A DNA stretch of 64,000 nt. Origin: Lachnospiraceae bacterium. GTDB lineage: Bacteria; Bacillota; Clostridia; Lachnospirales; Lachnospiraceae. A model generated the notes under the pieces. The model made no database searches. It was not told the origin of the DNA and worked only from the letters and a program-made list of their open reading frames with translations. Positions within the stretch are counted from its first letter, which is position 1. Each line of letters begins with the position of its first letter. A program made the translations under genes and the position numbers. Positions 1-7,868 of this stretch are shown here, piece by piece. The stretch is from positions 17,625-81,624 of the forward strand of contig JAAWIS010000005.1 of the NCBI GenBank assembly GCA_022796475.1, read 5' to 3'.

Positions 1-1
1 A

Positions 2-226
2 ATCGAAGCAGCGGTGACCAGCTCAATCGGAGGCATAATCGGAATTTTGTTAGGGGCAGGAGTTACTGAGATAGCAGGAGGTATTATCGGAATTAATGCC
101 ACTCCAACCCCCATGGCAGTTCTGGTATCCTTTAGCGTATCGGTTGGGATTGGATTAATTTTTGGATATATGCCGGCCAGCAGAGCAGCAAAATTAAATC
201 CCATTGATGCATTGAGGAGCGATTAG
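2..226 (+). CDS. ABC transporter permease, MacB/FtsX type (C-terminal part)
   Basis: This is the 3' end of a gene that begins before the window. The open frame runs from base 2 (I-E-A-A-V-T-S-S-I-G-G) to TAG at 224-226. The 'IEA..TSSIGGIIGILLG' stretch, a second hydrophobic helix and the closing 'P(A)SRAAKLNPIDALR' are the standard end of FtsX-like permease domains in MacB-type ABC exporters. In these the last two membrane helices are followed by a short cytoplasmic tail. The substrate cannot be told from this fragment. The ORF-track start (GTG at 14) is only an internal codon. Confidence 0.85.
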   Translation: MEAAVTSSIGGIIGILLGAGVTEIAGGIIGINATPTPMAVLVSFSVSVGIGLIFGYMPASRAAKLNPIDALRSD

Positions 227-238
227 GGATTTATATGA

Positions 239-252
239 AGCAGACAGTACAC
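239..252. repeat. Half copy of intergenic palindromic repeat (right end)
   Basis: 'GCAGACAGTACAC' lies just after the permease gene and matches the right end of the palindromic element at 47986-48143 ('GCAGACAGTACAT'). No matching left arm is present before it, so this is at most a remnant, or the end of a copy disrupted by later change. Confidence 0.3.
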
Positions 253-321
253 CAGTGTCTTGCTATTCCTTCTATAACGTGGTAAGCTTAAAACCAGCCA
301 CATAAATCGGAGGGAATAAAG

Positions 322-1326
322 ATGGTAAGAGTAATTGACATGCACTGTGATACGATTTCGGAGCTTTATTACAACCACAGGGATGGTGGAAATCTTTCGG
401 TACTGGACAGCCCGCTCCATGTAAATTTAGAAAAAATGGAAAAAGGCGGATACGGTCTTCAAAATTTTGCACTGTTTACCCACTTGGAGCGGGCAGGAAA
501 CCGCCCCTTTGAGTATTGTATGAGATTAGCAGATACCTTTTTTACTGAGATGAAGGCTCATACCGATAAAATCGGGATTGTAAGGAATTATGGAGATATT
601 GAAGAAAACTGGAGATTGCATAAGATGTCTGCCTTGCTTACGGTAGAAGAAGGGGGCGTGTGTCAGGGGGAACTGGCATTTCTGCGGATTCTTTATGAGC
701 TTGGAGTCCGTATGATGACGCTCACCTGGAATTTTCAAAATGAGCTTGGCTGGCCGAACCAAAAAGAGCAGACAGAATCAGGAAATACATATTATGTGCC
801 CGATACCCGGCACGGTTTAACGGAAAAAGGGGTTGCCTTTCTGGAGGAAATGGAAGGCCTTGGGATGATAATCGATATTTCTCATTTAAATGACAAAGGG
901 ATATGGGATGTGTTTGAACATACGAAAAAGCCCTTTGTAGCCAGCCATTCCAACTGCCGGCAGTTAACGCCTCATCCAAGGAATTTAACGGACGAAATGA
1001 TCCGGAAGCTGGCAGAAAGAGGAGGCGTGGCTGGTATTAACTTCTGCTCTGCATTTTTGAAAGAAGAAGCGCCAGATACCCAGGAAGTGATGTCCGCCAT
1101 CCAGGATATGATCCGGCATATGAAGCATATGAAGCAGATTGGCGGTATTGAAGTAATTGGTCTTGGAACAGATTTTGACGGAATTGAAAACCCGGTTGAA
1201 ATTTCTGACGCATCAAAGATGCAGCAGTTAGTTTGGGCTATGGAACAGGCTGGCTTTACTTCCGGGGAGATCGACGCTGTATTTCATGGTAATGTTCTGC
1301 GGGTTTATAAGGAAATTCTGTCTTAG
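322..1326 (+). CDS. Membrane dipeptidase (peptidase family M19)
   Basis: A 334-residue protein that begins 'VIDMHCDTISEL'; the H-x-D near the N-terminus is the first zinc-ligand pair of renal-dipeptidase-like M19 enzymes. Further family signatures are the 'LTVEEGG' glutamate segment (about residue 107), 'LTWN' (about 138), 'DISHLND' (about 190), 'ASHSNCR' (about 208) and 'GLGTDFDGI' (about 285). These enzymes are amidohydrolase-fold dinuclear zinc dipeptidases that cut dipeptides, including ones containing D-residues. ATG 322 is preceded by GGAGG at a good distance. There is no signal peptide, so it is probably cytoplasmic. It stands alone, with a repeat remnant abutting its stop codon. The specific substrate is unknown. 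Confidence 0.9.
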   Translation: MVRVIDMHCDTISELYYNHRDGGNLSVLDSPLHVNLEKMEKGGYGLQNFALFTHLERAGNRPFEYCMRLADTFFTEMKAHTDKIGIVRNYGDIEENWRLHKMSALLTVEEGGVCQGELAFLRILYELGVRMMTLTWNFQNELGWPNQKEQTESGNTYYVPDTRHGLTEKGVAFLEEMEGLGMIIDISHLNDKGIWDVFEHTKKPFVASHSNCRQLTPHPRNLTDEMIRKLAERGGVAGINFCSAFLKEEAPDTQEVMSAIQDMIRHMKHMKQIGGIEVIGLGTDFDGIENPVEISDASKMQQLVWAMEQAGFTSGEIDAVFHGNVLRVYKEILS

Positions 1327-1377
1327 AGTACTGACACATTTACTTTCAGCTAAACGATGCAGAATGAATGTTCAGCC
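1324..1377. repeat. Left half of intergenic palindromic repeat, abutting the dipeptidase stop
   Basis: Starting at the TAG stop, 'AGTACTGACACATTTACTTT' followed by 'CAGCTAAACGATGCAGAATG' aligns base for base with the start of the 51301-51384 element ('TGTGCTGACACATTTATTTT', 'CTGCCAAATGATGCAGACGG'). The following 'AATGTTCAGCC' corresponds to that element's 'AAATTCAGGC'. The right arm is not evident downstream, so this copy seems incomplete. Confidence 0.55.
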
Positions 1378-1553
1378 TGCAAAACAGAGGGCGGCGATGG
1401 GGTTACATTTCGCCATCTGCGCGCTCTGGCTGGATCATAACCATTATTTATGAGCGTTTTTGCAGGATTTCTATCGGATAAAGAAAGAAAAATCAGGCCA
1501 TATTAATGCTGTAGCCGGACTTTCCCTGCTTTTATGCAAATGGCAGGCTGAAT
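1378..1553. other. Intergenic stretch between dipeptidase and phosphate genes
   Basis: Together with the flanking repeat half and PHO-box array, this forms the 316-base gap between the dipeptidase and the Na/Pi cotransporter. I found no ORF with a ribosome site. There is a weak inverted repeat (GGCGAT...GCCATC around 1392-1420) without a T-run. Nothing else can be assigned. Confidence 0.5.
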
Positions 1554-1592
1554 TTTACATAAATTTTACATTCCTTTGCTTTGGAATTTACA
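1554..1592 (+). promoter_or_regulatory. PHO-box-like array (TTTACA repeats, 11-bp phase)
   Basis: TTTACA occurs at 1554-1559, 1565-1570 and 1587-1592, spaced 11 and 22 bases apart. A degenerate copy (TTGCTT) sits in the skipped register at 1576. Direct TT(A/T/C)ACA hexamers with about 11-bp periodicity are the known binding pattern of PhoP/PhoB-type regulators in Firmicutes. The array lies about 50 bases before the Na/Pi cotransporter start, and the genes behind it encode a PhoB/PhoR-like pair. I infer that the operon is autoregulated in response to phosphate. A TATGCT at 1602-1607 could serve as the -10. Confidence 0.65.
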
Positions 1593-1642
1593 CAGCTCTG
1601 CTATGCTGGTTACATACGAATGAATCAGCATAGGAGGCAGAT

Positions 1643-3316
1643 ATGGCAGTTGAACTACTTGGGATAGGGATCCAGTTTATCGGCGGACTGGGAATGTTTT
1701 TATACGGAATGAATTCCATGGCAGACGGGCTTCAGAAATCAGCAGGAAGCCGTATGCAGCAGTTATTAGGAGTTCTTACATCCAACCGTTTTTTAGGGGT
1801 TTTGGCAGGAGCGGCGATTACTGCCATTATCCAAAGTTCCTCTGCTGCTACCGTTATGGTGGTAGGTTTTGTAAATGCCGGAATCTTAAACCTGACTCAG
1901 GCAGTAGGGATTATAATGGGAGCGAACATTGGAACCACAATTACCAGTTGGATTGTATCCATGAGCGAGTGGGGGGAGATGCTGAAGCCGGAATTTTTCG
2001 CTCCTCTTCTTGTGGGACTGGGAGCTGGGGCAGTTATATTTTCCAAGGACTCGAAAAAGAAACAGTTAGGAGAAATTTTGGTAGGATTCGGGCTTTTATT
2101 TATGGGCTTGAGCCTAATGTCTTCTTCTATTAAGCCATACCGGGATGCTCCAATTTTTTCTCAAGTGTTTTCTGTCTTAGGAAAGAATCCGGTTTTTGGA
2201 ATTCTGGCAGGGGCTGTGGTTACGGCTGTAATTCAAAGTTCTTCTGCTTCCGTAGGCATCCTGCAGACACTGGCATTAAACGGAGTTGTGAATTGGCAGT
2301 CAGCAGTGTTTATTACATTAGGCCAAAATATCGGCACTTGTGTTACTGCTTTGATGTCTGGAATGGGAGCTCATAAAACAGCGAAACGTGCAGCCGTGCT
2401 TCACTTGTTATTTAACTGTATAGGAGCGGTTCTCTTTGGAGTGATTCTGTTTGTTTTGTTCCAGTTTTATCCGCTTTTGGCATCTGCCCCCATCAGCAGC
2501 GTGGAAATTTCCGTATTTCATACGATCTTTAACGTTGCCAATACACTTTTGCTGTTTCCCTTTGCCAATGTTCTGGTAAAGCTGTCTTGTGTTCTGGTAA
2601 AGGATGAGAAGGCAGATGAGAAAACAGAGCGTGAAAAAACTCAGGATATGGAAGAGGAAATGGAACGTCATCTGGACGTGAGGATTTTGGAAACCCCTTC
2701 TTTATGCCTGGAGCACGCAGAGCGTGAAGTAGTGCGCATGGGAAAAACAGCGCTGCTGAATTTAAAAATTGCCGGGGAGGCTTTTCTGAACAATAGCGAG
2801 TTTGGAGCAGAAGAGGTAATGAAAAATGAGAAAACCATTAACCATATGGAAACCATGCTTACCGGTTATCTGGTTCAGATTAATAACCTGTCATTAAATG
2901 AACAGCAGCATCTTTTAGTAAAGGATCTGTTTTATACAATCAGTGATATTGAGCGGATTGGGGATCACTGCCAAAATCTGGCAGAACTGGCAAGAGAAAA
3001 GATTCAGAATGAAGTTGTGTTTTCTAAGGAAGCAGAGAAAGAAATGGAAGATATGATTCAGGCAGTGACGGCTTCTGTGGAATATGCGGTAGCTTCCAGA
3101 CAATTCCACGATATGGCACGTGTGCGCCAGGTGGTACAAAGCGAAGAATTAGTGGACAACCTGGAAGAAGACTTGAGAGAACGGCACATCGAGCGTCTGT
3201 CAGGCAATTTCTGCAGTCCGGAAAACGGAGTTATATTTTTAGATGCCTTGAGCAACTTGGAGCGGGTATCCGATCATGCGCTGAATATTGCAGGGTACGT
3301 GCGGGATGAGATGTAA
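1643..3316 (+). CDS. Na+/phosphate cotransporter with C-terminal PhoU-like domain
   Basis: A 557-residue membrane protein of the NptA/YjbB class. The N-terminal 310 residues hold two inverted Na_Pi_cotrans repeats. Each carries the signature serine cluster, 'IIQSSSAATV' (about residue 62) and 'VIQSSSASVG' (about 198), and the glycine-rich 'GANIGTT' and 'GQNIGTC' follow them. The tail from about 345 to 555 is soluble, helical and PhoU-like ('FYTISDIERIGDHCQNLAELA', 'NLERVSDHALNIAGYV'). The family imports phosphate with sodium; the PhoU-like tail probably links uptake to phosphate status. ATG 1643 follows AGGAGG. The regulator gene starts one base after its stop, so the three phosphate genes form an operon behind the PHO-like array. 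Confidence 0.92.
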   Translation: MAVELLGIGIQFIGGLGMFLYGMNSMADGLQKSAGSRMQQLLGVLTSNRFLGVLAGAAITAIIQSSSAATVMVVGFVNAGILNLTQAVGIIMGANIGTTITSWIVSMSEWGEMLKPEFFAPLLVGLGAGAVIFSKDSKKKQLGEILVGFGLLFMGLSLMSSSIKPYRDAPIFSQVFSVLGKNPVFGILAGAVVTAVIQSSSASVGILQTLALNGVVNWQSAVFITLGQNIGTCVTALMSGMGAHKTAKRAAVLHLLFNCIGAVLFGVILFVLFQFYPLLASAPISSVEISVFHTIFNVANTLLLFPFANVLVKLSCVLVKDEKADEKTEREKTQDMEEEMERHLDVRILETPSLCLEHAEREVVRMGKTALLNLKIAGEAFLNNSEFGAEEVMKNEKTINHMETMLTGYLVQINNLSLNEQQHLLVKDLFYTISDIERIGDHCQNLAELAREKIQNEVVFSKEAEKEMEDMIQAVTASVEYAVASRQFHDMARVRQVVQSEELVDNLEEDLRERHIERLSGNFCSPENGVIFLDALSNLERVSDHALNIAGYVRDEM

Positions 3317-3317
3317 T

Positions 3318-4013
3318 ATGGAACGAATTTATATTATTGAAGATGATGAAAATATAAGGAACCTGCTTCTGATCGCATTAAAAGGGTTTGGCTATGAGGC
3401 AGAAGCCTTTGAAACAGCAGAGGAAGGTTTAGAGCGAATACGGAAGTCGCCGCCGGATCTTGCAGTGATAGACTGGATGCTTCCCGGTATCAGCGGAGTG
3501 GCGGCCACAAAAAGCATCCGTCAGACAAAAGGGATTTGCAATCTTCCTGTGATTATGCTGACAGCAAAGGATAAAGAGCTGGATAAGGTTACAGGGCTGG
3601 ATTGCGGGGCAGACGATTATATGGTAAAGCCTTTTGGTGTGTTAGAGCTGGGGGCCAGAATCCGCAGTTTGCTCCGCCGGTCAGGCCAGGAGCAGCAATT
3701 GGAGGAAACCTTGTGCGGCGGCGGAATCTGTGTCTGCCAGAAAGCCAGGGAGGTTACATCAGAAGGACGGAAGGTGGAGCTGACCTTAAAGGAATACGAG
3801 CTGTTAGTATACCTGATGAAGAATGATTTTCGGGTAGTCACAAGGGAGGAGCTGCTGAATCAGATTTGGGGATATGAATATGATGGGGAAAGCAGAACGC
3901 TGGACATGCATATCCGGACACTAAGGCAGAAACTGGGGGAGGAAACAGGTTCCAAAGTCAAAACAGTCCGGGGAGTAGGCTATCGGTTTGCGGATGCAAA
4001 GAAAGATGCTTAA
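3318..4013 (+). CDS. OmpR/PhoB-family response regulator
   Basis: A 231-residue two-domain regulator. The receiver domain (1-115) shows 'IIEDDENI' (acidic pair), the phospho-acceptor Asp in 'VIDWMLPG', the Thr in 'MLTAKD' and the Lys in 'MVKPF'. The winged-helix DNA-binding domain (about 130-228) shows 'LTLKEYELLVYL', 'VTREELLNQIWG' and 'RTLDMHIRTLRQKLG...VRGVGYRF'. I start it at ATG 3318, one base after the cotransporter stop. The track's longer start overlaps that gene and adds residues not typical of receivers. Placed between a phosphate transporter and a PhoR-like kinase, it is most likely the phosphate regulator (PhoB/PhoP). Confidence 0.9.
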   Translation: MERIYIIEDDENIRNLLLIALKGFGYEAEAFETAEEGLERIRKSPPDLAVIDWMLPGISGVAATKSIRQTKGICNLPVIMLTAKDKELDKVTGLDCGADDYMVKPFGVLELGARIRSLLRRSGQEQQLEETLCGGGICVCQKAREVTSEGRKVELTLKEYELLVYLMKNDFRVVTREELLNQIWGYEYDGESRTLDMHIRTLRQKLGEETGSKVKTVRGVGYRFADAKKDA

Positions 4014-4094
4014 GAAAAGGAATCTGTGAATTAAGCAAAAGACGGCGGAAGCAATAAAACATGTTATCGACACAGGTTAAGCGGAGGAAAAGCT

Positions 4095-5522
4095 GTGCGG
4101 AAAGCAATCTTAATGAAATTTGTGCAGGTGCTGCTTGGGGCTTTATGTTTAAACAGTTTGATCTTTTACATTGCAGGCAGCAGTATTTTGCTGAAAAATG
4201 CAAGGCATGATATGCTCTACACACTGGAAACGATTGACAGCATCCTGGATTACCAGGGGGATTTGTCAGGACAGCTCCGCCGTCTGGAAGAAACTGTGGG
4301 GCAGAACCAAAGCCGTCTGACGCTGATTTTCCAGGACGGAACGGTAGCTGCTGATACAGGAGCAGACAGGACAGAGATGGAAAATCATTTGGAACGGGAG
4401 GAAGTAGCGGCAGCTATCATGAAAGGCAGCGGCTATGCCACCCGTTTTTCTGATACCTTAAGCCAGACCATGCTGTACGTGGCTTACCGTTCTTCCCACA
4501 GGGGGATGATTTTGCGGTTAGGAGTGCCATTTTCTGGCATACGGGACTATCTTCCTATGCTTCTTCCGGCAGTATGGCTTAGTTTTGCAGTAGCGGTGAT
4601 GGCTTCTCTTGGAATCACGGATCGGCTGGTAGTTTCCGTTACGAAATCGATCCATGACTTATCCGAAGAGATGAGGCGGGTGCAGGGCGGATGCATTGAT
4701 CTTCATTTTGAGCCAGGTCCTTATCCGGAAATTAATGTAATTGGGGCGACTGCTGTAGAGATGTCAGAGCGGATCCAAAATTACTTCTGTCAATTGGAAC
4801 GGGAACGGGGCATCCGTCAGGAGTTTTTCAGCAATGCCTCTCATGAGCTGAAAACCCCTATTACTTCCATACAAGGGTATGCAGAACTGTTAGAACATGG
4901 GATGATTGCAGATCCGGCAGTACAGAAGGACTTTATTGGCCGGATAAAACGAGAAGCAATTCATATGGCTGATTTAATCAATGATATTTTAATGATTTCC
5001 AGGCTGGAATCAGGAGAAGCAGAAGTAACTTTTTCCAAAATTTTGATGAAGCCTTTTTTAAATGAGATTTGCGATTCCATAGAACCGCTGGCAAAGAAAC
5101 TTGGGGTTTCTCTGTCTGTAGAATGTCCTCCCATCAGCCTGAATGCCAATGCCAGACATCTTCAGGAATTAGTTATGAATTTGGTTTCCAATGGTGTGAA
5201 ATACAACCGTCCGGGAGGACAAGTTAAGGTAACGGCAGCTTATGACAGCACCTCTATTACACTTAAGGTTTGGGATAACGGAGCCGGGATCCCAAAGGAA
5301 GCTACAGAACGAATATTTGAACGGTTTTACCGGGTGGATCAGGGACGGAGCCGGAAGCAGGGCGGCACAGGTCTTGGCCTTTCCATTGTAAAGCATGTGG
5401 TGAATTTTTACGGCGGCAGGATCCAGGTTAAGTCAAAAATTGGAAGAGGAAGCCAGTTTATTGTAATGCTGCCGGCAAAAAAAATAGGTGAGGAAGAAGA
5501 TTCTTTGACTTTACTGCTTTAA
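4095..5522 (+). CDS. PhoR-like sensor histidine kinase
   Basis: A 475-residue membrane kinase. Helix 1 (about residues 9-30) and helix 2 (about 155-175) flank an extracytoplasmic sensor of about 120 residues, and a HAMP-like linker follows. The phosphoacceptor box is 'FFSNASHELKTPITSIQGYA' (His about residue 252). The ATPase domain has the N box 'ELVMNLVSNGVKYN', G1 'VWDNGAGIP', the F box 'IFERFYRVD' and G2 'GGTGLGLSIV'. GTG 4095 is used because GGAGG lies eight bases before it and no ATG lies nearby. It follows the regulator by 81 bases and is its probable partner; phosphate-starvation sensing is inferred from context. Confidence 0.88.
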   Translation: MRKAILMKFVQVLLGALCLNSLIFYIAGSSILLKNARHDMLYTLETIDSILDYQGDLSGQLRRLEETVGQNQSRLTLIFQDGTVAADTGADRTEMENHLEREEVAAAIMKGSGYATRFSDTLSQTMLYVAYRSSHRGMILRLGVPFSGIRDYLPMLLPAVWLSFAVAVMASLGITDRLVVSVTKSIHDLSEEMRRVQGGCIDLHFEPGPYPEINVIGATAVEMSERIQNYFCQLERERGIRQEFFSNASHELKTPITSIQGYAELLEHGMIADPAVQKDFIGRIKREAIHMADLINDILMISRLESGEAEVTFSKILMKPFLNEICDSIEPLAKKLGVSLSVECPPISLNANARHLQELVMNLVSNGVKYNRPGGQVKVTAAYDSTSITLKVWDNGAGIPKEATERIFERFYRVDQGRSRKQGGTGLGLSIVKHVVNFYGGRIQVKSKIGRGSQFIVMLPAKKIGEEEDSLTLLL

Positions 5523-5548
5523 ATTCTCATAAATTTAAAGCAATGAAA

Positions 5549-5577
5549 TTGACGGGAAGGATTTTTTGTAGTATGAT
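5549..5577 (+). promoter_or_regulatory. Sigma-A-type promoter of the ABC transporter operon
   Basis: TTGACG (5549-5554), a 17-base spacer, then TATGAT (5572-5577). It lies about 120 bases before the binding-protein start and 27 bases after phoR. The leader between promoter and gene (5584-5697) shows no T-box, tryptophan-attenuator or other riboswitch pattern that I recognise. Confidence 0.7.
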
Positions 5578-5697
5578 ACCATATAGTTTGGATGTATGGC
5601 AGCTTTTTCCATGATTAACAAGTGAAAACAACACTTGAAATGGCAGGCTGTCTGGATGCAAACGGAAAATCATACTTATCAAAGGGAGAGATTAATT

Positions 5698-6768
5698 ATG
5701 AAAAAGAAAGCATTATCTCTGATTCTGGCAGGAGCTATGGTGTTATCCATGAGCGGGTGCGGTTCGAATGGAGGAGAAACCACCACAGCAGCAGGCACAG
5801 AAACTGCCGCAACAACTTCCCAGGATACAGAAAGTACGGAAAGCAAAGAAGAAGGCAAAGAGGAAGCAGAAAAGACAGAAACAGATGGGGATTCCTATAC
5901 CGTAGGCATTTGTCAGCTTGTTCAGCACGCAGCTTTGGATGCGGCAACGGAAGGATTTAAAGATGCGCTGGTTGAGGAGCTGGGGGATGCCGTAACCTTT
6001 GAAGAGGTAAATGCCCAGGGCGATTCCAACACCTGTTCAACGATTATCAATAACTTTGTTTCAGCAGATGTGGATCTGATTTTAGCCAATGCTACACCTG
6101 CACTTCAGGCAGCTCAGGCTGGAACGAATGAAATCCCGATTCTTGGAACTTCTGTAACAGAGTATGGCGTAGCCCTTGGAATCGAAGGGTTTAACGGAAC
6201 GGTTGGAGGAAATATTTCCGGTACTTCTGATCTGGCGCCCCTTGACGAGCAGGCAGCTATGCTCCATGAACTGTTCCCGGAAGCAAAGAATGTAGGCTTA
6301 TTATATTGCTCCGCAGAGGCGAATTCTCAGTATCAGGTTGATACCGTAAAGACTGCCTTGGAAGAACTTGGCTATACTTGTGAATACTATGCATTCTCCG
6401 ATTCCAATGATTTATCCGCAATCGCTACGAAAGCGGCTGAAGAAAATGATGTGCTGTATATTCCTACCGATAATACGGCAGCAGCAAATGCAGAGCTTGT
6501 AAATAATATCTGCCAGCCAGCAGGCGTTCCGGTGATTGCAGGCGAAGAAGGAATCTGTGCAGGCTGCGGCGTGGCAACCCTTTCCATCAGCTATTATGAT
6601 TTAGGCGTAGGCACCGGCAAAATGGCGGCTAAGATTTTAAAAGGCGAGGCGGATATCTCTCAGATGCCCATTGAGTACGCTCCGCAGTTTACCAAGAAAT
6701 ACAATAAAACTCTTTGTGAAGCTCTTGGAGTTGAAGTGCCAGAGGACTATGTGGCAATTGAAGAGTAA
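5698..6768 (+). CDS. ABC transporter substrate-binding lipoprotein (TrpX-like, COG2984 type)
   Basis: A 356-residue lipoprotein. The signal peptide 'MKKKALSLILAGAMVLSMSGC' ends in a lipobox with Cys at residue 21, followed by a Thr/Glu-rich linker of about 45 residues that tethers it to the membrane. The mature part begins 'YTVGICQLVQHAALDAATEGF' and has two periplasmic-binding-protein-I-like lobes, typical of the TrpX/YtrX family encoded with a permease and an ATPase. Known or predicted ligands of this family are aromatic amino acids, but ligand identity cannot be read here. I chose ATG 5698 because it follows AGGGAGAG and starts the signal peptide; the track start adds an unlikely 21 residues. 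Confidence 0.88.
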   Translation: MKKKALSLILAGAMVLSMSGCGSNGGETTTAAGTETAATTSQDTESTESKEEGKEEAEKTETDGDSYTVGICQLVQHAALDAATEGFKDALVEELGDAVTFEEVNAQGDSNTCSTIINNFVSADVDLILANATPALQAAQAGTNEIPILGTSVTEYGVALGIEGFNGTVGGNISGTSDLAPLDEQAAMLHELFPEAKNVGLLYCSAEANSQYQVDTVKTALEELGYTCEYYAFSDSNDLSAIATKAAEENDVLYIPTDNTAAANAELVNNICQPAGVPVIAGEEGICAGCGVATLSISYYDLGVGTGKMAAKILKGEADISQMPIEYAPQFTKKYNKTLCEALGVEVPEDYVAIEE

Positions 6769-6782
6769 CGAAATCATTCGTG

Positions 6783-6820
6783 AAACAACAGCGAGGCTGT
6801 AAGCTCCCCGCTGTTGTTTT
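6783..6820 (+). terminator. Hairpin with T-run between binding-protein and permease genes
   Basis: AACAACAGCG and CGCTGTTGTT form a 10-bp stem followed by TTTT. The hairpin sits inside the operon, 15 bases after the binding-protein stop. It is probably a partial terminator or an mRNA-end stabiliser that lets the lipoprotein be made in excess over the permease and ATPase. Confidence 0.7.
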
Positions 6821-6876
6821 GCGCCGATTACAAACATATCCTGCCGGGCGGGGTTGCAGACAGAGGAAGGAATACT

Positions 6877-7851
6877 ATGGCAAGTTTAATCAATGCGTTG
6901 CCTGGCGCTGTTGCGCAGGGGCTGATATGGGGAATTATGGCGATAGGGGTGTACCTTACCTATCGGATTTTGGATGTTGCGGATTTAACAGTAGACGGGT
7001 CGCTCTGTACAGGAGGGGCAGTTTGTATTATGCTGATGCTGAAAGGCCAGAACGTATGGGTGGCCATGTTTGGAGCGCTGCTTGCAGGAATGGCAGCAGG
7101 ACTTGCTACCGGCATTCTGCATACCTTTATGGGAATTCCGGCGATTCTTGCCGGTATTTTAACACAGCTTGGACTGTATTCAGTAAATTTGAAAATAATG
7201 GGAAAGGCTAACCAGGCGATTAATGTTGATAAGTATCCCTTGCTGGTATCGCTGCGTTTTATTAAAGGTGTGTCTTTTTTTAAAAATACAATTTTTCTAG
7301 TTGCAGCAATTATTATTGTACTGATTCTGGTTTTATACTGGTTTTTCGGAACGGAGCTTGGCTGCTCCCTCCGTGCGACAGGGTGCAACGACAAGATGGC
7401 CCGCGCCCAGGGGATTAACACGGATTTTGCCAGAGTTCTTGGTCTGATGCTTTCCAACGGCCTGGTGGCATTTTCCGGTGCGCTTCTTGGACAGTATCAG
7501 GGATTTTCTGATATTAATATGGGCCGGGGCGCAATCGTAATCGGTTTGGCCGCAGTTATTATCGGAGAGGCGATTTTTGGAAAGGTATTTCATAATTTTG
7601 GATTCCGTCTTCTTGGCGTGGCCCTTGGCTCCATCGTATATTATCTGGTACTTCAGGTAGTAATCTGGCTGGGAGTTGACACGGATCTTCTGAAGCTGTT
7701 ATCAGCACTGGTTGTAGCAGTATTCCTTGCAATTCCGACCTGGAAAAGCCGTTACTTTAAAAGAGGCTTTCGAAACACAATAAAGCAGGTAAAGCCCCTG
7801 CTTGACCGTTACTTTAAGAAATCTGGTATCGGAAACGGGGAGAAAGGATAG
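6877..7851 (+). CDS. ABC transporter permease (TrpY-like, COG4120 type)
   Basis: A 324-residue permease of the branched-chain/ribose transporter fold with about eight hydrophobic helices. The first ('GAVAQGLIWGIMAIGVYLTYRILDVADLTVDGS') carries the family motif 'ADLTVDGS'. The cytoplasmic coupling region 'GCSLRATGCNDKMARAQGINT' is the EAA-like loop that contacts the ATPase. ATG 6877 is preceded by AGAGGAAGG; the track's earlier start lies in the terminator and is rejected. It works with the lipoprotein upstream and the ATPase 17 bases downstream. Confidence 0.88.
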   Translation: MASLINALPGAVAQGLIWGIMAIGVYLTYRILDVADLTVDGSLCTGGAVCIMLMLKGQNVWVAMFGALLAGMAAGLATGILHTFMGIPAILAGILTQLGLYSVNLKIMGKANQAINVDKYPLLVSLRFIKGVSFFKNTIFLVAAIIIVLILVLYWFFGTELGCSLRATGCNDKMARAQGINTDFARVLGLMLSNGLVAFSGALLGQYQGFSDINMGRGAIVIGLAAVIIGEAIFGKVFHNFGFRLLGVALGSIVYYLVLQVVIWLGVDTDLLKLLSALVVAVFLAIPTWKSRYFKRGFRNTIKQVKPLLDRYFKKSGIGNGEKG

Positions 7852-7868
7852 GCTGGAGGAAAGGGATT

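Noticed and set aside
5584-5697. T-box or Trp attenuator before the TrpX-like gene
   Set aside because: The leader is too short for a T-box and has no terminator hairpin or Trp-codon-rich ORF.
5622-5960. 112-codon ORF overlapping the binding-lipoprotein gene
   Set aside because: It is an alternate frame of the signal peptide and linker; the lipobox frame is clearly the real one.
6780-7211. 143-codon ORF overlapping the permease
   Set aside because: Arg/Cys/Tyr-rich composition typical of a shadow frame; the permease frame has conserved motifs and a ribosome site.
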